A stretch of 64,000 nt of DNA from Epiperipatus broadwayi (GCA_028023455.1 JAQFVV010000181.1:1556001-1620000), one strand, 5' to 3'; shown: positions 11,885 through 24,344, numbered from the stretch's first letter. Notes: generated by a model from the sequence alone, not told the origin. A program made the numbers and translations.

Positions 11885-12010
11885 GAAAAATATATTATTC
11901 ATATCAGCCTCCATTATAAAAAGGAGGTTGCCTTGACAACAGATTGAGATTGCTGATTGTTATTAATACTGTTTAACAGTTGAGTGCTTTCAGGTACTTA
12001 CATTTATATA
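11885..12010 (-). repeat. Penelope-associated repeat, inverted copy
   Basis: Read on the minus strand this contains AATCTGTTGTCAAGGCAACC preceded by CAGCAATCTCAA-like text. It matches direct copies at 61405-61520 and 61745-61870 on the plus strand. It lies beside the endonuclease relic at 11332-11574 on the same strand, and the other copies lie upstream of a hammerhead-like core at 62076. I infer it belongs to a Penelope-like element terminal region. Confidence 0.65.
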
Positions 12011-12264
12011 AACATAAATATACTATGTGTGTGTGTATGTATATACACATTACTAATTATAGCAAAAGTAAATAGACAAAAAAAGACTGATTACAAAATC
12101 ATATTGGACAAGGAATGACTGTCTATTAGAAAATAAAACTAAATTTAATTGGAAAATATTTTTATCCTGCAAAGGAATATAGTGGCTAAAGAAAGTGATA
12201 ACAATATACATATGTATCGATGTGCGTATGTTTATGTACACATATATAGATGATGTAGATATAT

Positions 12265-13260
12265 ATTGTAACAGTCAAAACACGTGTATCTCGTTAACAT
12301 AGTGCAGAATTCGACCACCACACAGAACAGCAGCACCATCGAGTAGCGAAGCCACCCGTGGTACCGAGTTCGAACATAGTTTATCGGTTCCACAATATAA
12401 TCTACGGAATAACGCCTCTGATGCGACATAAATAAAAACTTCTTTAGGCACGGTGGTCAGGGAGATGCACGAGATTCATGGTTTTGTTTCCGAGATGGCC
12501 AACAATCAAACGAATATTAATTAACATATATAATCGAGGAAATATATATAATGGGCATCGAATAAATGAAAACTTAACTACAGATGTATAGTTAAAATTA
12601 TTTATTTACGTATTTAATAAAAAAAACATTATTAATGTTATTAATCATATTTTATATTCAGAGTTTCAATAGCTAATTGACAATTTTATTATATATAAAA
12701 TACATTTATTTATAAGAAGCATTCATTTATATGAAGGCGTAATCTAGCTACCTAAGGTTCTCGAGGGAGTATTTCTAATACGTGCTGTAGGGAATTTATA
12801 CTTTGCACTGCAAGAGTCATCAGTAGCGGCGGACATACATTTATTTAATAAAAATATTTATTTTACGACTAAGGGCAAACATTTATTTGAGAGTGGATGA
12901 TGAAGATAATGCTGAGGCGGAGTGATATAGTGAATGATAAACTAAATAAAGGAACACGTGGTACGCTTTAGAAGGACGATATAAAATGGCAGCACTGAAA
13001 CTGCAATGCCGTGAATAAGTTTATAAGGGTTTCGGGTTTGTCTCTGCCTCGACCCGAAGAGGTAAGGTGTCACATGAGCATAACCAGGGACAAGTGGTCC
13101 GTGTCGCAATTTGCCAGCTGGCTGCGTGACGGTCGTCAAGCCCTACGGGAACATTATCATGTCCACTTGTGTAGGACGACTGGGTTTGATTCAACCCTAT
13201 AGAATCCGGAGTATTCACGGTGTGGAATGGGCCATCGTGGCTTCAAAACGTAACACATGT
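12265..13260. other. CpG-dense, less A+T-rich island
   Basis: It begins at a (TA)n tract followed by TTGTAACAG (12265). The blocks 12280-12440 and 12940-13250 contain many CpG dinucleotides, unlike the flanks. A TATA-like ATATAAAATGG lies at 12980, and a strong splice-donor-like sequence GAAGAG|GTAAGG at about 13061. The open stretches across 13011-13218 overlap on both strands, as expected for stop-poor, C+G-richer DNA, and none begins with a supported ATG. Options are an unmethylated promoter of an unseen gene, or a recently arrived element. I cannot choose between them. Confidence 0.35.
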
Positions 13261-13956
13261 ATAAGATCTAAAAGATTATGGTAATATTTAACTAGATTTC
13301 AAACTCGGCCTCCCATTATCAACGTTGACTGAAAGAAAATTGGTGACTCTCAAAGAAATGAAATTTCCATAATTATTCATTAAAACTTAATAATAATAAA
13401 AATATCTAAAAGGGGACTTATTACAGTGAGTATGCCAGCCATTACGATGTTGTAGACCTGCATTACAATAACTGATTACGTGAATGCGTGTCGATTTATG
13501 TGAAAGTTAAGTTATTTATAAAATCAAATATTAATGATAATTTGACACGCATTCACGGTCCGAGCAATCCTAGATTTAACTTTAAAACTAAAACAATCAT
13601 GAGAAAGTAATATTTCAATAATCATTATAAATAAATGCAGATTTGAGAAATACACACCTAAGAAGGATAGAGGGGGGTAAGCTAGATTATGCGAGAAATT
13701 TACAGATTACATTAATTCTCAAATTTTAGTTTATAAAATTACAATTTTAACATTTTAGAAGTTAGACAAATAATAGATGAGCTATAGCTTATTATTACTA
13801 GAGTACTCTATAATTGGGAATATACACACAGGTACCTGTTTTATAAGAGGTTCTCTTCCATGAGTTTAATAGCAGATTGTTCGTGATTAGAAGTTTTCTT
13901 TCTTGTCTTTGGCATTTCATGATTTTAACAGCAGCGGCTTTCTTGTTTGTTTCAGG

Positions 13957-14171
13957 CAGCAGATCATTATGGTGTTCTTACGATGGGCAAGGTGAAGGTC
14001 GGCATACAGTGGGCCATCTCCCGATGGAGAATAATCTCGGTGCTTACTCGGTCATACCTTGCAGTATCAATTTACTTTAAGATATTTTTAGACTCTCCAC
14101 TCGAGAGCAAAGCTAAAATTCAAGTCAAAGTCTCCAGCAAGTCCAAGATGGCCTCCTTTTTTTTATCTTGA
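13957..14171 (+). CDS. Candidate plus-strand exon, unidentified
   Basis: A good pyrimidine tract and acceptor (TTGTTTGTTTCAG, ending 13956) precedes an open frame of about 70 codons. It starts AADHYGVLTMGKVKVGIQWA and runs to TGA at 14169-14171. It would join in phase 0 to a donor at about 13061. However, the joined frame has no upstream ATG, a second frame is also open to 14080, and the peptide resembles nothing I know. It could be part of a 3' UTR, a non-coding RNA or chance. Confidence 0.22.
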
Positions 14172-15387
14172 TCTTTTAATTTTTTCTGTTGAGATATTTT
14201 AGGTTTTCTTTAACTTGCCCTCAGGACAATCAATGCTTTTACTGATTTTAATTAGAAAGAAATCTGCTGTTCTATTGTTTGCATTTTACATTCGTTAATT
14301 ACATTTTTTTTTGGAATTTTTCTTTAATTAATTTATTATCTATCACTGACCGATGCTTTTAAATTTTCAAAGACAAAAGGGAATAAAATTATTTTAACTT
14401 TAATTAATTATTGCATCAGATTTTGTTAGAATTATTATTTAACGAAATTCAAACTAAGCAATAAATACGAACTTTATAAATTCAATATAAATGATTAATA
14501 TTACACAAGATTTATTTAGCTAAAGAAATCTAAATTATATTACTTTATCCGTATTTATTGCCTTTAATTTGAGATCGAAATGTGTGCGTGTTTATGTTGA
14601 ATTCTACACATATTTGTACATTTTTAATATTGTCACACACACAACCCGATATCAAAAGTTTAAATTTGGGCGGGATAGACCGGTCAGTGAGAGAAGACAA
14701 AAAAAGGTGAAACTTAAGATTCGAATACGAATCTTACTGTTTCAATATAGCATCACAATATATATATATATATATTTGACCTTCCTTATTATTTCATTAT
14801 CCATCAATATCATCCACTCACAAATGAATATGCTATCAAAAGTAATAATATATTAGAGAAGAGTTTTGTGAAGATTCAACAATCCAATCTGCTTCATACA
14901 AATATATTCTCATATAGAATATGCTGGATCATTATTGTGTATTTGATATATAGTGAATGCTAACTGCAGCAAACATTTCTTACTGAAAGACTTCAATATG
15001 TCCACTTTATTTTATCCTCAACTATGTCTTCCTAAATGCAAACAAAACTGCACCTTTTAAGAATGATTTTGAAATAATTTTTATGTTATAAATAAGAATG
15101 CCTCTATTATATATATAAGCCCATCTTAAAATACTTTTTGAATATATTCTGTTTCATGCATTTATTTCACAAGTCCAATCTAATGAAGATGTGATTTTAC
15201 AAAAATATATATTAAATATAGCTTTACTTCTCACTATATGTAAAATATATAATTGTTAATTAGAGAAGATATTAATTAGTATTAAAGTTTATCGGCTTAA
15301 CGTTTTCAAGGATCCATGCCTCATATTCATAGCCTTCATAAAATGTATAATAAAATATGCAAATACAAATATTCAAATAAGCTAGTA

Positions 15388-15770
15388 TTATGTAGCCCAT
15401 TTCTTCGAGATCTCGAAGCAAGTGTCCTTTCTATTAATGGCATGGATGTTTCCATTGATGTAAAATGCCTCCTTTATTTTTCTTTTGTGATCATTTGATT
15501 CTGAGCACAATATTATGGGATTGGCGGGTGTGAAGTTGTGTCCAGATTGTTTAGCATGCTCCAAGAATACAGAGGACGTGTTGCTGTTTTTCTGAGCTCT
15601 GTTAAATGTGTAAATATGTTGACCCAGTCTAGTATTGACTGTAGCTTTTGTTTCACCATAATATATAGCGTGGCATCCCACCTGAGGGCAGGCAATAGAG
15701 TACACCATGTGTCGGGTGAACGATCGATCAATATATCCAGCAAACTTATTTATGAATATATTAATTTTGT
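15388..15770 (-). pseudogene. Penelope-like element GIY-YIG endonuclease (C-terminal part)
   Basis: The minus-strand frame is open from about 15770 to its stop near 15388. Upstream text reads NKFAGYIDRSFTRHMVYSIA. The GIY-YIG domain follows: VYSIACPQVGCHAIYYGETK carries the first Tyr, the paired Cys of the linker and the second Tyr. TRLGQH supplies the catalytic-type Arg and His. The conserved FLEHAKQSGHNFTP and the tail DHKRKIKEAFYI-NG-IHAIN follow. This is the best preserved endonuclease of the minus-strand copies. No reverse transcriptase was recognised upstream (15770-15900), so the element is 5'-truncated. It is not a host gene. Confidence 0.85.
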
Positions 15771-15899
15771 CAATGTAATTTTAGAATTTTATGGGCATCT
15801 CAAGTATTACTTCAATATAATAAATTGAATACAATAAGAGATCTATATATAACTAATTTAGTTCCAATAGTTAAATCATTACCATGAAATATACTTTAA

Positions 15900-17370
15900 C
15901 TTATTAAAAACAGCAGTAGCACATTCTTCCTCACCATCTAGGTCACCTTTTTATTTATCAAAGCTATCAAGATATTTATAGGTCTCAAAATTCTCAAGAC
16001 GATAATCTTCCAAGCAATAAATTGCTGTAGATTTTTTTCCAATCATTGGCTGATAAAGCACTTCAACTTTTTAACATTAATCATTAAACAAAAACATTTA
16101 TATGTTGTATTCAAAATCTTAAGTGAATTCTGTAAAGTACAATCATCTCCATATGTATATCCAGAACTCAAAAAGATTGAGTTCTTCTATTTCATTTTAA
16201 TAAATTCAAATTAAAAATTCTGTGATAAAACCTGTATTGTATCTCCATACTTACTTCATGAAACCACTTACAAACAATTCCAAAGATCACTGAAATAAAA
16301 ATTGAACTAATATACATTTTAATTCAGCATCAGCTTTAATCTCAAATGCTTCAAATTTTCCATCTGGAAGAATAGCACTTCTTCTCATTCCATCATGTAG
16401 AAGCTGAATCAACAAATAAACTATGGTAGACAATCAATTAATTTCAAACAGCCATATTTGTTTGGTTAATAGTCAAATCCTTGATTAAATCAATAAAAAC
16501 TATATATAAGTCACTTCTGTAGTTCAAACACATATGTGCATTTGCCTGGCAACAAAAAACATGTCTATAATGTTTCTTTATTTTCTAAAACTACATGACT
16601 TTCTGATAACTATTCATTTATTATTTACAATCAATCTATTCGTCAAAATCTTTGAAAATACCTTTGCTTCAGTGGGCTCAATGATATTCTATGACAAATA
16701 CTACATTTTTTTTTCTACTCTCTCTACTTTTAAAAATTGCAAACAATAGAAACATTCTTAAGATTGGATAACTTCATCAATCCATATATCCCTAAAAAAA
16801 TTCCAATATTTTTAAAACTAACAAGAGCTTTTCCATTTTTAAAATTAAAAATTGGTTTTAACTTCAACAAGTTGGAAATCTTTGACCACTTCTAAAAGAG
16901 TAAATAGAATGGATATATCATTAAAAAGTCATCATCTCAATTCTTGCATCATTATTCAAAATATATACAAAAAACTTCCTCCACCTATTCAAAATGGCAT
17001 TGGCATTGCAGAAGAGAGCACTATCAATAGATTTAATAAGATGTCAATGTTCTACTTTTAACGCATCAAAAAAAAAAAAAAAGACCCAAAGTAATCAAGA
17101 TCGGTGAATGGCTGCATTTCTTCTGCAGATTTAATCTACAAAACAATTTTAAGCCTTCTTATTAGTTTTTAATTTCTATTTTTTGACTATGAATCTTCAT
17201 ATTCAATTTATTATATGCCAAGCAGAAAATGCCAGATATTAACTTTCAATCAAATAACTAACAATAGTCATTGTCATAGAAATAATCATAATTCTTCTTT
17301 TTGGTCATCCCAAGAAAATGGCAATCTTGAAAGTCCAAATTAGCAATTTTGGTATTTAATAGCTATTGAA
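15900..17370 (-). mobile_element. Decayed LINE (apurinic endonuclease-RT type), minus strand
   Basis: Minus-strand translation with frameshifts shows the order of an RTE/Jockey-like LINE. The post-endonuclease segment near 17300 is close to F-DND--L--K followed by GIFCLAYNK. EEMQPFTDLDYFGS lies at about 17110. NANAILNRWRKFFVYILNND (17010-16950) resembles the conserved ---IL-RW-EHF---LN. The RT palm segment IQLLHDGMRRSAILPDGKFE (about 16410-16340) matches the R-LHDGM motif. VEVLYQPMIGKKS (16070) and YRLENFETYKYLDSF (15995-15960) match the K-EVLYQP and -F-YLGS region. Stops and indels are frequent. The catalytic FADD box was not found intact. It is a different LINE lineage from the one at 20660. 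Confidence 0.72.
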
Positions 17371-17484
17371 ATATATGCTTCTAAAAAAAATGTGCATAGT
17401 GTTTTTTACAAATATGACTGGAATAAGATCTACTTTTTTTAATGTATCTATCATTTTAACCTTAGAAAGCATTAGTTTATAACA

Positions 17485-17590
17485 TAAATATTATTTATTA
17501 AGCTCAAGCAAGCATTCTAAAAGCGCATGTGAGAGGTTTTCAGCCTTTCAATTTAATTACGAATTGCTTGCGCTTAATAAATAATATTTA
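17485..17590. repeat. Short foldback (MITE-like) element
   Basis: The arm TAAATATTATTTATTAAGCT... (17485-17511) is the reverse complement of 17564-17590 at 26 of 27 positions. The interior holds AAGCATTCTAAAAGCGCATG, which recurs at about 17866-17900 without the arms. The size (106 bp) and A+T-rich termini resemble a miniature inverted-repeat element; superfamily unknown. Confidence 0.75.
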
Positions 17591-17689
17591 CATACAATAC
17601 TGTCAATTCATAAGATCTGAAAATTACTTCATAGTAAATCGAAAAATTTCGCGTTGTTGATTTATAAATAATACGCAGTGAGTTAAATG

Positions 17690-17945
17690 TGAAGATGTTT
17701 AAAGCTTCATGCTCTTAAGTCAAAATACCTCAGACTGGCTTATATATATATAGAAATTTAAGTAAAGAGAAAGATGGAACCACCTTTTTCTTATAAAATC
17801 TGTCTTGTGTTGTGGCTTAAGAGCTCCCTATACAGTCATCATTACATCTGATTGGCTGTCATACAAGCATTCTAAAAGCACATGCAAGAGGTTTTCAGAC
17901 TTTCAATTTAATTTATGACATAAACTACAATTTGCACTTGAAGTG
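17690..17945. repeat. Dispersed repeat, copy 2, plus partial foldback interior
   Basis: 17690-17845 resembles 5865-6000 (AGCTTCATGCTCTTAA and flanking text). 17860-17905 resembles the interior of the 17485-17590 foldback (CAAGCATTCTAAAAGC...GAGGTTTTCAG). The association suggests a composite repeat of which 17485-17590 is a fragment. Confidence 0.5.
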
Positions 17946-19716
17946 ATAATGTAGTTCTTTAGTATTTTGACTTCAAACTATATTGTAGTCTATTAAATGC
18001 TATTGTTTGAATATAGATGAATCTAAGTCCCTTTATAGAGAGATTCCTGCATAAGCAAAGTGTGTTGTAGTATTAGTGTTGTGCAAAAATTAAATTACAT
18101 CAGACCATTTGAGTTTACAGCACCAATATCTCCATCAATTTTTGTTGAAATTTACTGCTGCTATTAACACATGCATTAAAGTTTACAAAAGGAAAATTTT
18201 TATCTTTAAATAGTATTGATGTAATATTATTATTCAGAATAAATTAAAATTTTCTCTAACCCTGGAGTAAATGCACTTATAAAATTTGTTTAAGTAGTAT
18301 TGCATAAATCAAATTTTAATACTATCATTCTACACTGATATATCTAGAAATTCTAAGAATAAAATATATTAAATCAGATATTAGAGCAATTCCACATTAT
18401 GCAGTCTCCTTACATTGGTTGATCTGTATTTACAAAAAAGCTTCTTGCTATCTACCTGTTTTATGATAATATTTTCCCTTAAAAGTTTCACAATATTAAT
18501 CTTAAATCTTGGCAGCTACTTAGCTATAAGTGCTGTTCTTCATTCTGATCATGAAGATTTTACATAAAAGTTGTTTCCACATTCCATGTATGTATCTTTT
18601 AAAAAAAAATCTGATTTAAAATATTTTTATTTATTACTACCTCTGTCTTCTGCATAACTACCATTAGCATTACTAATTTTTTAATTATTTATATTGGTAA
18701 TGAGTGATTCTTAAAACATTACAACCTAGCCAGGCCATATGAGAAAAAGAATATTTAAAATAACATTATTAGATCTCTTCATCTCTGGAGTAGGTAGAGA
18801 AATCCCATGCCTAAATATATCATCTTTGCCAACCTGAAATTGACATTCTAAATCCAATTCCAAAATGACTTAATAATGAAGTCTAATAGGTAAAGAATTG
18901 TTATATGTGTACTTTAAAAGATGAAAATGAGATTACATAAACACATAATTCTATTGTCACAAGTAGTGTACGAGATAACCAATACCATGAGAAATATATG
19001 TACACCAATTAAATGATTGAAAATAGTAAAAAAAAATAGGAAAAATTAAAAAGACAATTTGTGTAAGAAACAGCAACTAGTCTTTAATGGAACATCTTAT
19101 CCTGTAGGGCAGCAGGAAATATTCTTAGTAAAGCATTTCTTATTAGTTATTCACAAATGACTTTCATATCTAAAGATTACTCAAAAATTAGTCATCTGTG
19201 AATTCCCATCAATATCCTCAGTATGGCACTTGACCGTTCTTATTTATTCTCTTGCAAAATTTATTACAACAATCATTTTCTGACTTATATGCTCTATTTG
19301 TCAATCTTTTACTTACTTCTATTCCTTGCTATATTATTTAGCTAATATATATATTAATTATACAAGCATCTGGATTTTATAATTCAGCATACAAATACTA
19401 CATATTATGAATATTCAATCTTAAATTTATATTGTTGTCTATTATTTGAAAAAAAAAATAACTATTAGGATAAATAATTAATGAATGAATCCACTTCAAA
19501 CTTAATCGTACGATTGATTATAATAAACTGCATCATTAATATTGTAATCTTTTTGTTTTTCAATAAGCCTTTTTTCAAAATTTAAAATTTAAATTCATAT
19601 TTATATAATATAAATATATAGTGATGGTGCACAACTTAAACATTTTTAACTAAAGATTAACTTTTGGAAATAACTATAAAATGTAACTAAAATTAATTTT
19701 AAAAAATAATAATTAC

Positions 19717-19959
19717 TTGCTGGCATACTTGAGATAATGCACCCTCAAGACAATTTGTTAAATTATAGCAATCTTTTTTCAAAATCGAATAATCTGATCT
19801 TACTGCCGTTAGAGAGCGCTTCATATCAGAAGCAATTACGGTAACATTAGTGGATGAAAGATTCGAAAATTTTCTTGAGGCTACGGCTGCTTCCATTTCT
19901 TGAGCATTTAGTAACATTTCTTGTCTGAGAGAATCAATTTTTATTTCAGAAGTTCTCAA
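19717..19959 (-). CDS. KIFC3: KIFC3-like kinesin, coiled-coil exon upstream of neck
   Basis: This exon of 81 codons is phase 0 at both ends. The intron ends TTTTATAG just right of 19959, and the donor is CAA|GTAATT at 19717/19716. The peptide begins LRTSEIKIDSLRQEMLLNAQ and ends LEGALSQVCQQ. It is hydrophilic and helix-forming with Leu/Ile/Met at heptad spacing in its first third, fitting the coiled-coil stalk that precedes the kinesin-14 neck. Joined to the 5411-5522 exon it gives SQVCQQ|IAQKVSNI, which keeps the frame. By itself it would not be identifiable. The assignment rests on strand, phase and the neck exon. The stalk dimerises the motor and binds cargo (family knowledge). Confidence 0.84.
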
Positions 19960-20348
19960 CTATAAAATAAAAAATATGTTATCTAAAAGAATATATTTAC
20001 AAATAAAAAACGATATTTACAATAAATGTACAAATGTTTGATATTCTGCTTGCAACAAGGTACAGTACGTCGTAAATAGTAATGTTATCTTTACTTTTTT
20101 TTAACAAATCAGTTTTTAAATGAGACTAACTTAATTATTAAAAGTGATAACTATATAATATACTACTGTTTAATTTAAAATGTATACATAAATAAATCAT
20201 ATGTATATATATTAAAACGTAGTTATTATTCCATTATATACAGTTAATGGATTAAAACCCAGTCCTTAAAAATATTTAAACAGATTTCCATAAGCTTCAA
20301 GTGATATCCTTATTTAATATATTATCTAATGAGCTTTAAAAAAAAAAA

Positions 20349-20421
20349 ACGGTAATTACTGCCTTGCAGTTGCCCGGGTTGCGGGTTCGCGTCCCGGCCG
20401 ATGCTATGACACTTAAAAAAA
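20349..20421 (+). mobile_element. tRNA-derived SINE, 5'-truncated
   Basis: It carries a polymerase III B box, GGTTCGCGTCC (20384-20394), followed by CGGCCGATGCTATGACACTT and a poly-A tail. The last 60 bp are almost the same as the fuller SINE at 46510-46621. The A box is missing, so this copy lacks the internal promoter. Confidence 0.82.
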
Positions 20422-20659
20422 AAAATGTAAATAATGCAAAATATCATTTTCAACTATTATCAATCCACTGCAAATAGATAAACTAATAAATATGTATTAC
20501 ATTAAGAATAAAAATATACCCCCATCCCCATATGTGCATATATATGTATTCTTATATTACAAAAACAACTGGTGATTGCTATGACCATGAAATGAGTGTT
20601 GAATTCAGATGGAATTTGGAAATTTTTCTCGGATATTTCATTTTTAAAAAAGCTTCAAA

Positions 20660-22160
20660 CTTTTTTCTATGGAGATGGCATCATTGAGGCAAGGATGCCC
20701 TATGTCACCTATTTTGTTTGTGTTGTATTTCAGTGAAATGGAGAGAGCAATAGAAAGACTAGGAAGAGGGATAGAGATACCGTTAATAGGTGGCAAGAGA
20801 GTATATACATTATCGAGTCTTTTTTTTTTTGCGGATGATGTCTTTTTGTGTGCAAAAAGAAGAGAAGATATGGAAGTTATGCTAAAAACATGCGCAAGGG
20901 TGGGTAAAGATATGGTGATTAAATTTAGTGAAGAAAAATCAAATATAATGATGGTAAATACTGGGGAAAGAGAAGACAAAGATTTCTTATTGGGGATATA
21001 AAGTTAAGTGTGGTGAATAGATATAGTTATTTGGGAATCATCTTGAGTAATAAGACAAATTGCTTGGATGAATGGGAGAAAAAATTGATAAATGAAGCAA
21101 AGAAAAGAAAGGGATTGATAAAGAAATTAACAGTGTTTTCATATAATAAATATGATGTAGCTAGAATTGTATGGAAAGGGAGTGGCAGTAGCAGGGTTAA
21201 CATATGACAATGATGTGTTATGTGTCAGTAAAGGGGTATTAGATTACTTAGAAAAAGTACAAAGGGAAGTAGGAAGACATGCATTAGATGCAGAGGTGTG
21301 GACAGCAAAGGAGGCAATTCAAGGAGAAATGGTATGGTCAAATTTTTATACGAGGGATGCAAAAAGCAAATTGAAAATATTCGGTAGATTGCAGTTTATG
21401 GATAATAAAAGAATAGCCAAAATAGTATTTAATTGGGTTACAAGTAAAGGGCAGGCAATAAGATATGCAGAAGATTTGGATAAAGAAGTTATGTCAGTAT
21501 ACTTGTACAAAAGATGGGAAGATTGTGTTAGGAGGATTGTTGAGTGTTATAGTGGGAAGGAGTGGGATAGAAGAATAGATGCATTAATAAAGAATAGGGA
21601 GTTGGAGAGATGGAGAACTAGTATGGAGAGTAAAACGAGTTTAAATATATATAGAAGTAAATGAAATATTGGGTGTGAGTTAATTTATGATAATAGTAAG
21701 GAAAGTAGTTTACTGTTTAAGGCTCGAATGGAATCTTTAGCAACAAGGGAATATATACTTAAATGGAAAAATATGGGTGATTTAGTCTGCAAGTTGTGTA
21801 AGGAAGGCATAGAAAATATTAGGCATCTGTTACTTCAATGTAAATGCTTGGAGGCAGAAAGGGTACAAATAATGAAGTTATGGAAGATTAAATATGAACA
21901 AAGTGATTATACAGAAAGTGAGTTATTGGTTTTTATGCTAGGTTTGGGAAAAGATAAAGGGAATTTAGATATGAAGGTCATGGCGTTGACAAAGATTATG
22001 TTGTGGAAATGGGATGGAGCAGATTATGGGAAAACTTAGGGTGGAGAATGGAAAGGGAAGTTAAAGTGGCTAACAGGTTTCTCTGGGCATAGCTACTGAG
22101 AGATTCCTGACTCCATTTAAGGAGAAATCACAGTGCATCACATTACATCATCACAAATGA
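20660..22160 (+). mobile_element. LINE retrotransposon, 5'-truncated with two frameshifts and one stop
   Basis: The truncation falls in the RT palm, starting at about the MASLRQGCPMSPILFVLYF motif (20669). The catalytic FFADDVFL box is intact (20826-20850). The frame shifts near 20985 (resuming SVVNRYSYLGIILSN at 21008) and near 21178 (resuming GVAVAGLTYDND). The tail VQREVGRHALDAEVWTAKEA continues to a single stop at 21662-21664, after which the same frame runs to 22039. The C-terminus has a zinc-knuckle CKLCKEGIENIRHLLLQC (C-X2-C-X8-H-X5-C). The 3' UTR (22040-22160) ends in CATCA-like repeats and recurs at 63020-63170. It is related to LINEs I associate with arachnids; exact clade not assigned. 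Few lesions suggest a fairly young insertion. Confidence 0.88.
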
Positions 22161-22549
22161 ATGTCTATTAACAATAGATGAGTAAAATTCTGTATTATCA
22201 GCAGTAATAAGCTCATTATCAAATATTCTAGAGCCATAAATATATGGCATAAATAATCAATAAACAAATCTTTCATGATAATTTCTTATGATTCTTTATC
22301 AATGAAAATCACTGAACTGTATATATCATTATAAATACCACTTTTACTTGTTTTGTTTTGTTACTAATCAAGTTAAAGTTGTTATTTAATTCAATTCTTA
22401 TATGTAAGATAAAAGTCAAGTAATGTTTTGTTTTGGTATACATTATCTTTTTAACAAAGGAGCAAATGTTTTTCCAATTAATATATAATTAAAAGAATTA
22501 GAAATATATGGTTGCTGATCTAGTATTGGTTCCATCAAGCTACATAAAT

Positions 22550-24140
22550 AAATTGAATTGGTTTTGATGAAGTCGAAAAAGATAAAGATAAGTTGTTTGA
22601 TAAAACAACTAGAGTTCTACAAGCTTATTTGAAAAAGATGGACTGTTCATATTGATTTGAGAGGGTTAAATTTTTACAAAAGTAATAAATAAAAATGAAA
22701 TCACATGTATGAAAGAGGATAAAGGACATCATTTTGTTTTATTAAATAATAGCATTTTTGAATGAAAATGTTTACACAAATTTCTTCCTTAAAGTTTAAT
22801 TAATTAGATAATATTTAACAAAGATAAATTCATTAAATGCAGTCATGAAAAATATTTTCATATATCGTATGAAAGAGAGAAGTACCATCAAGTGCTATTT
22901 TATCACAATTGTTTGATAATACTAAAATGCATAAGGAGTATTATCCTTTAAGGAATATAATAGTGAATATTATTATAAAACATTACATGTTAAAAGAAGA
23001 ATTAGATTTTGGACAATTTATTATTAAACTTTCATTTGAATTTATTAATATTAAGAATGTTGTTATCTCAAATAAAAATAGAATGGCTTCATTAGATGTA
23101 AAGATCTGTATGTAGTAAAAAAATCCATTAAAATTATTAATGAATTCTTATTTAATAAAAATGTAAATAAATGCGAATGAGAATTTATTCATGATGTCTT
23201 ATCCTGGATCAATAATAATATTGTAGCTGTATTTAGAGGTAAACATTACCAATGGCTTTGTTAATTAATGTAGTTGTTTGTAGTTTAGCCTTAGCATTCA
23301 AAGAAAATAGTATAAACTGTCCTGATATTAGATCAATATAAAAAGTGTACTTTTAAGTAGATGATATTTTTGTACGGGCACCACAAGCCATTATTAATTA
23401 TATGTTTGATGAATTAAATACAAAATCGGAATTGGACTATAAAGCTTGAAAAAGATAAGACAATTTGATAATAGGATTTAAAAATAAAGAGAGCTTTAAT
23501 TTGTTGGTTATAAAATGGCTTTGACACCATTTAATATTAGATGGTGTGTCAATGTGAAATCTTAAGTACCACACTGTCACAAATTTATAGATTTGAGAGC
23601 ATTTTTGCATCAAAACAACTATTTATGTTAGTTTGAATCTGACAAAATTGAGAATTTGGAAATTTATATTTCTGATATGATAAAATCTGGTTTTAATGTA
23701 AATGATATATACAAATTATGTTGAACATTTTAAAAGCAATATTATACATTAGAATGAAAAAATTAGAAATGATAAAAATTGATATTACCATATATATCTA
23801 GTATTGGAAACAAAATTGGAAAGATATGTTGGATTTAGGACACTCATAAATTTGAAGAGGATGATGAGCAATGCAAAGTGAAAATAAAATTGACTAGTCA
23901 TCTAATGTCATATTTGTAGTGGAGTGCAGCCAATTGAGTTGCCTGTATATATACTACAGTGAAATGAAAACAAATTTGATGACATTAGAATGACGTAGTA
24001 TTCACTTATGTACGAAAAAGCAAAAAAAAAAAGTGATTTAACAAATGCTTCTGTCTTTAATAGTAATAAAAAGTAATATGGATATGTTTTTCATCCTGGT
24101 ATTATTAAGGTAATTTGTGAGGGGAAAAAATGTTAAAACA
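22550..24140 (+). mobile_element. Decayed Penelope-like element (RT plus endonuclease relic)
   Basis: The plus strand shows Penelope RT landmarks in order. MKEDKGHHFVLLNNSIFE at about 22710 matches the DKG--VV motif. TKMHKEYYPLRNII (22921-22962) matches the K-HK---PLRPI motif. MASLDVKI (23083) is palm motif A, where -DV-SL-TNIP is expected. VFRGKHYQ (23230) is the F---YY block. YF*VDDIFV (23348-23375) is the catalytic YVDD box with a stop just before it. Further down, SNVIFVVECSQLSCLYIYYS (23905-23965) resembles the start of the GIY-YIG endonuclease. Many stops and indels are present; it is dead. Both strand and order fit one element of about 1.6 kb remaining length. Confidence 0.75.
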
Positions 24141-24344
24141 TGAAGTATTAAAGAGATTTCATTTATTGCACAAAATGCTCAAATAAGCAAAAAAAAATTT
24201 TTTTTTGAATTTTTAATGGTAAAACAGTAAGTTTTTTTTTGTTTGTTTGATAACCATAATTATTATGTTAATGTGTTGAAAGTATTCTTGGTTTATTTAA
24301 TTAAATTTTACCCTTTATTTTCTATTGTAGTGTTTTAATATATA

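Larger units (their letters stand above)
5523..19716 (-). other. KIFC3-like intron, about 14.2 kb
   Basis: This is the interval between the coiled-coil exon (19717-19959) and the neck exon (5411-5522). Both flanking exons are in phase 0 and the splice signals are GT...AG on the minus strand. It is filled with mobile-element remains annotated separately, plus unassigned A+T-rich DNA. Stretches where I see nothing definable are 6150-6530, 6640-7420, 9050-9600, 9810-10010, 10730-11330, 13270-13900, 14180-15380 (apart from (TA)n at about 14757) and 17950-19716. Confidence 0.75.

Noticed and set aside
13011-13218. Open stretches of about 65 codons on both strands
   Set aside because: They owe their length to local C+G content, overlap on both strands and lack a supported ATG.
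14569-14856. 95-codon plus-strand open stretch
   Set aside because: It runs through a (TA)n microsatellite that translates as an Ile-Tyr repeat; no domain and no splice sites.
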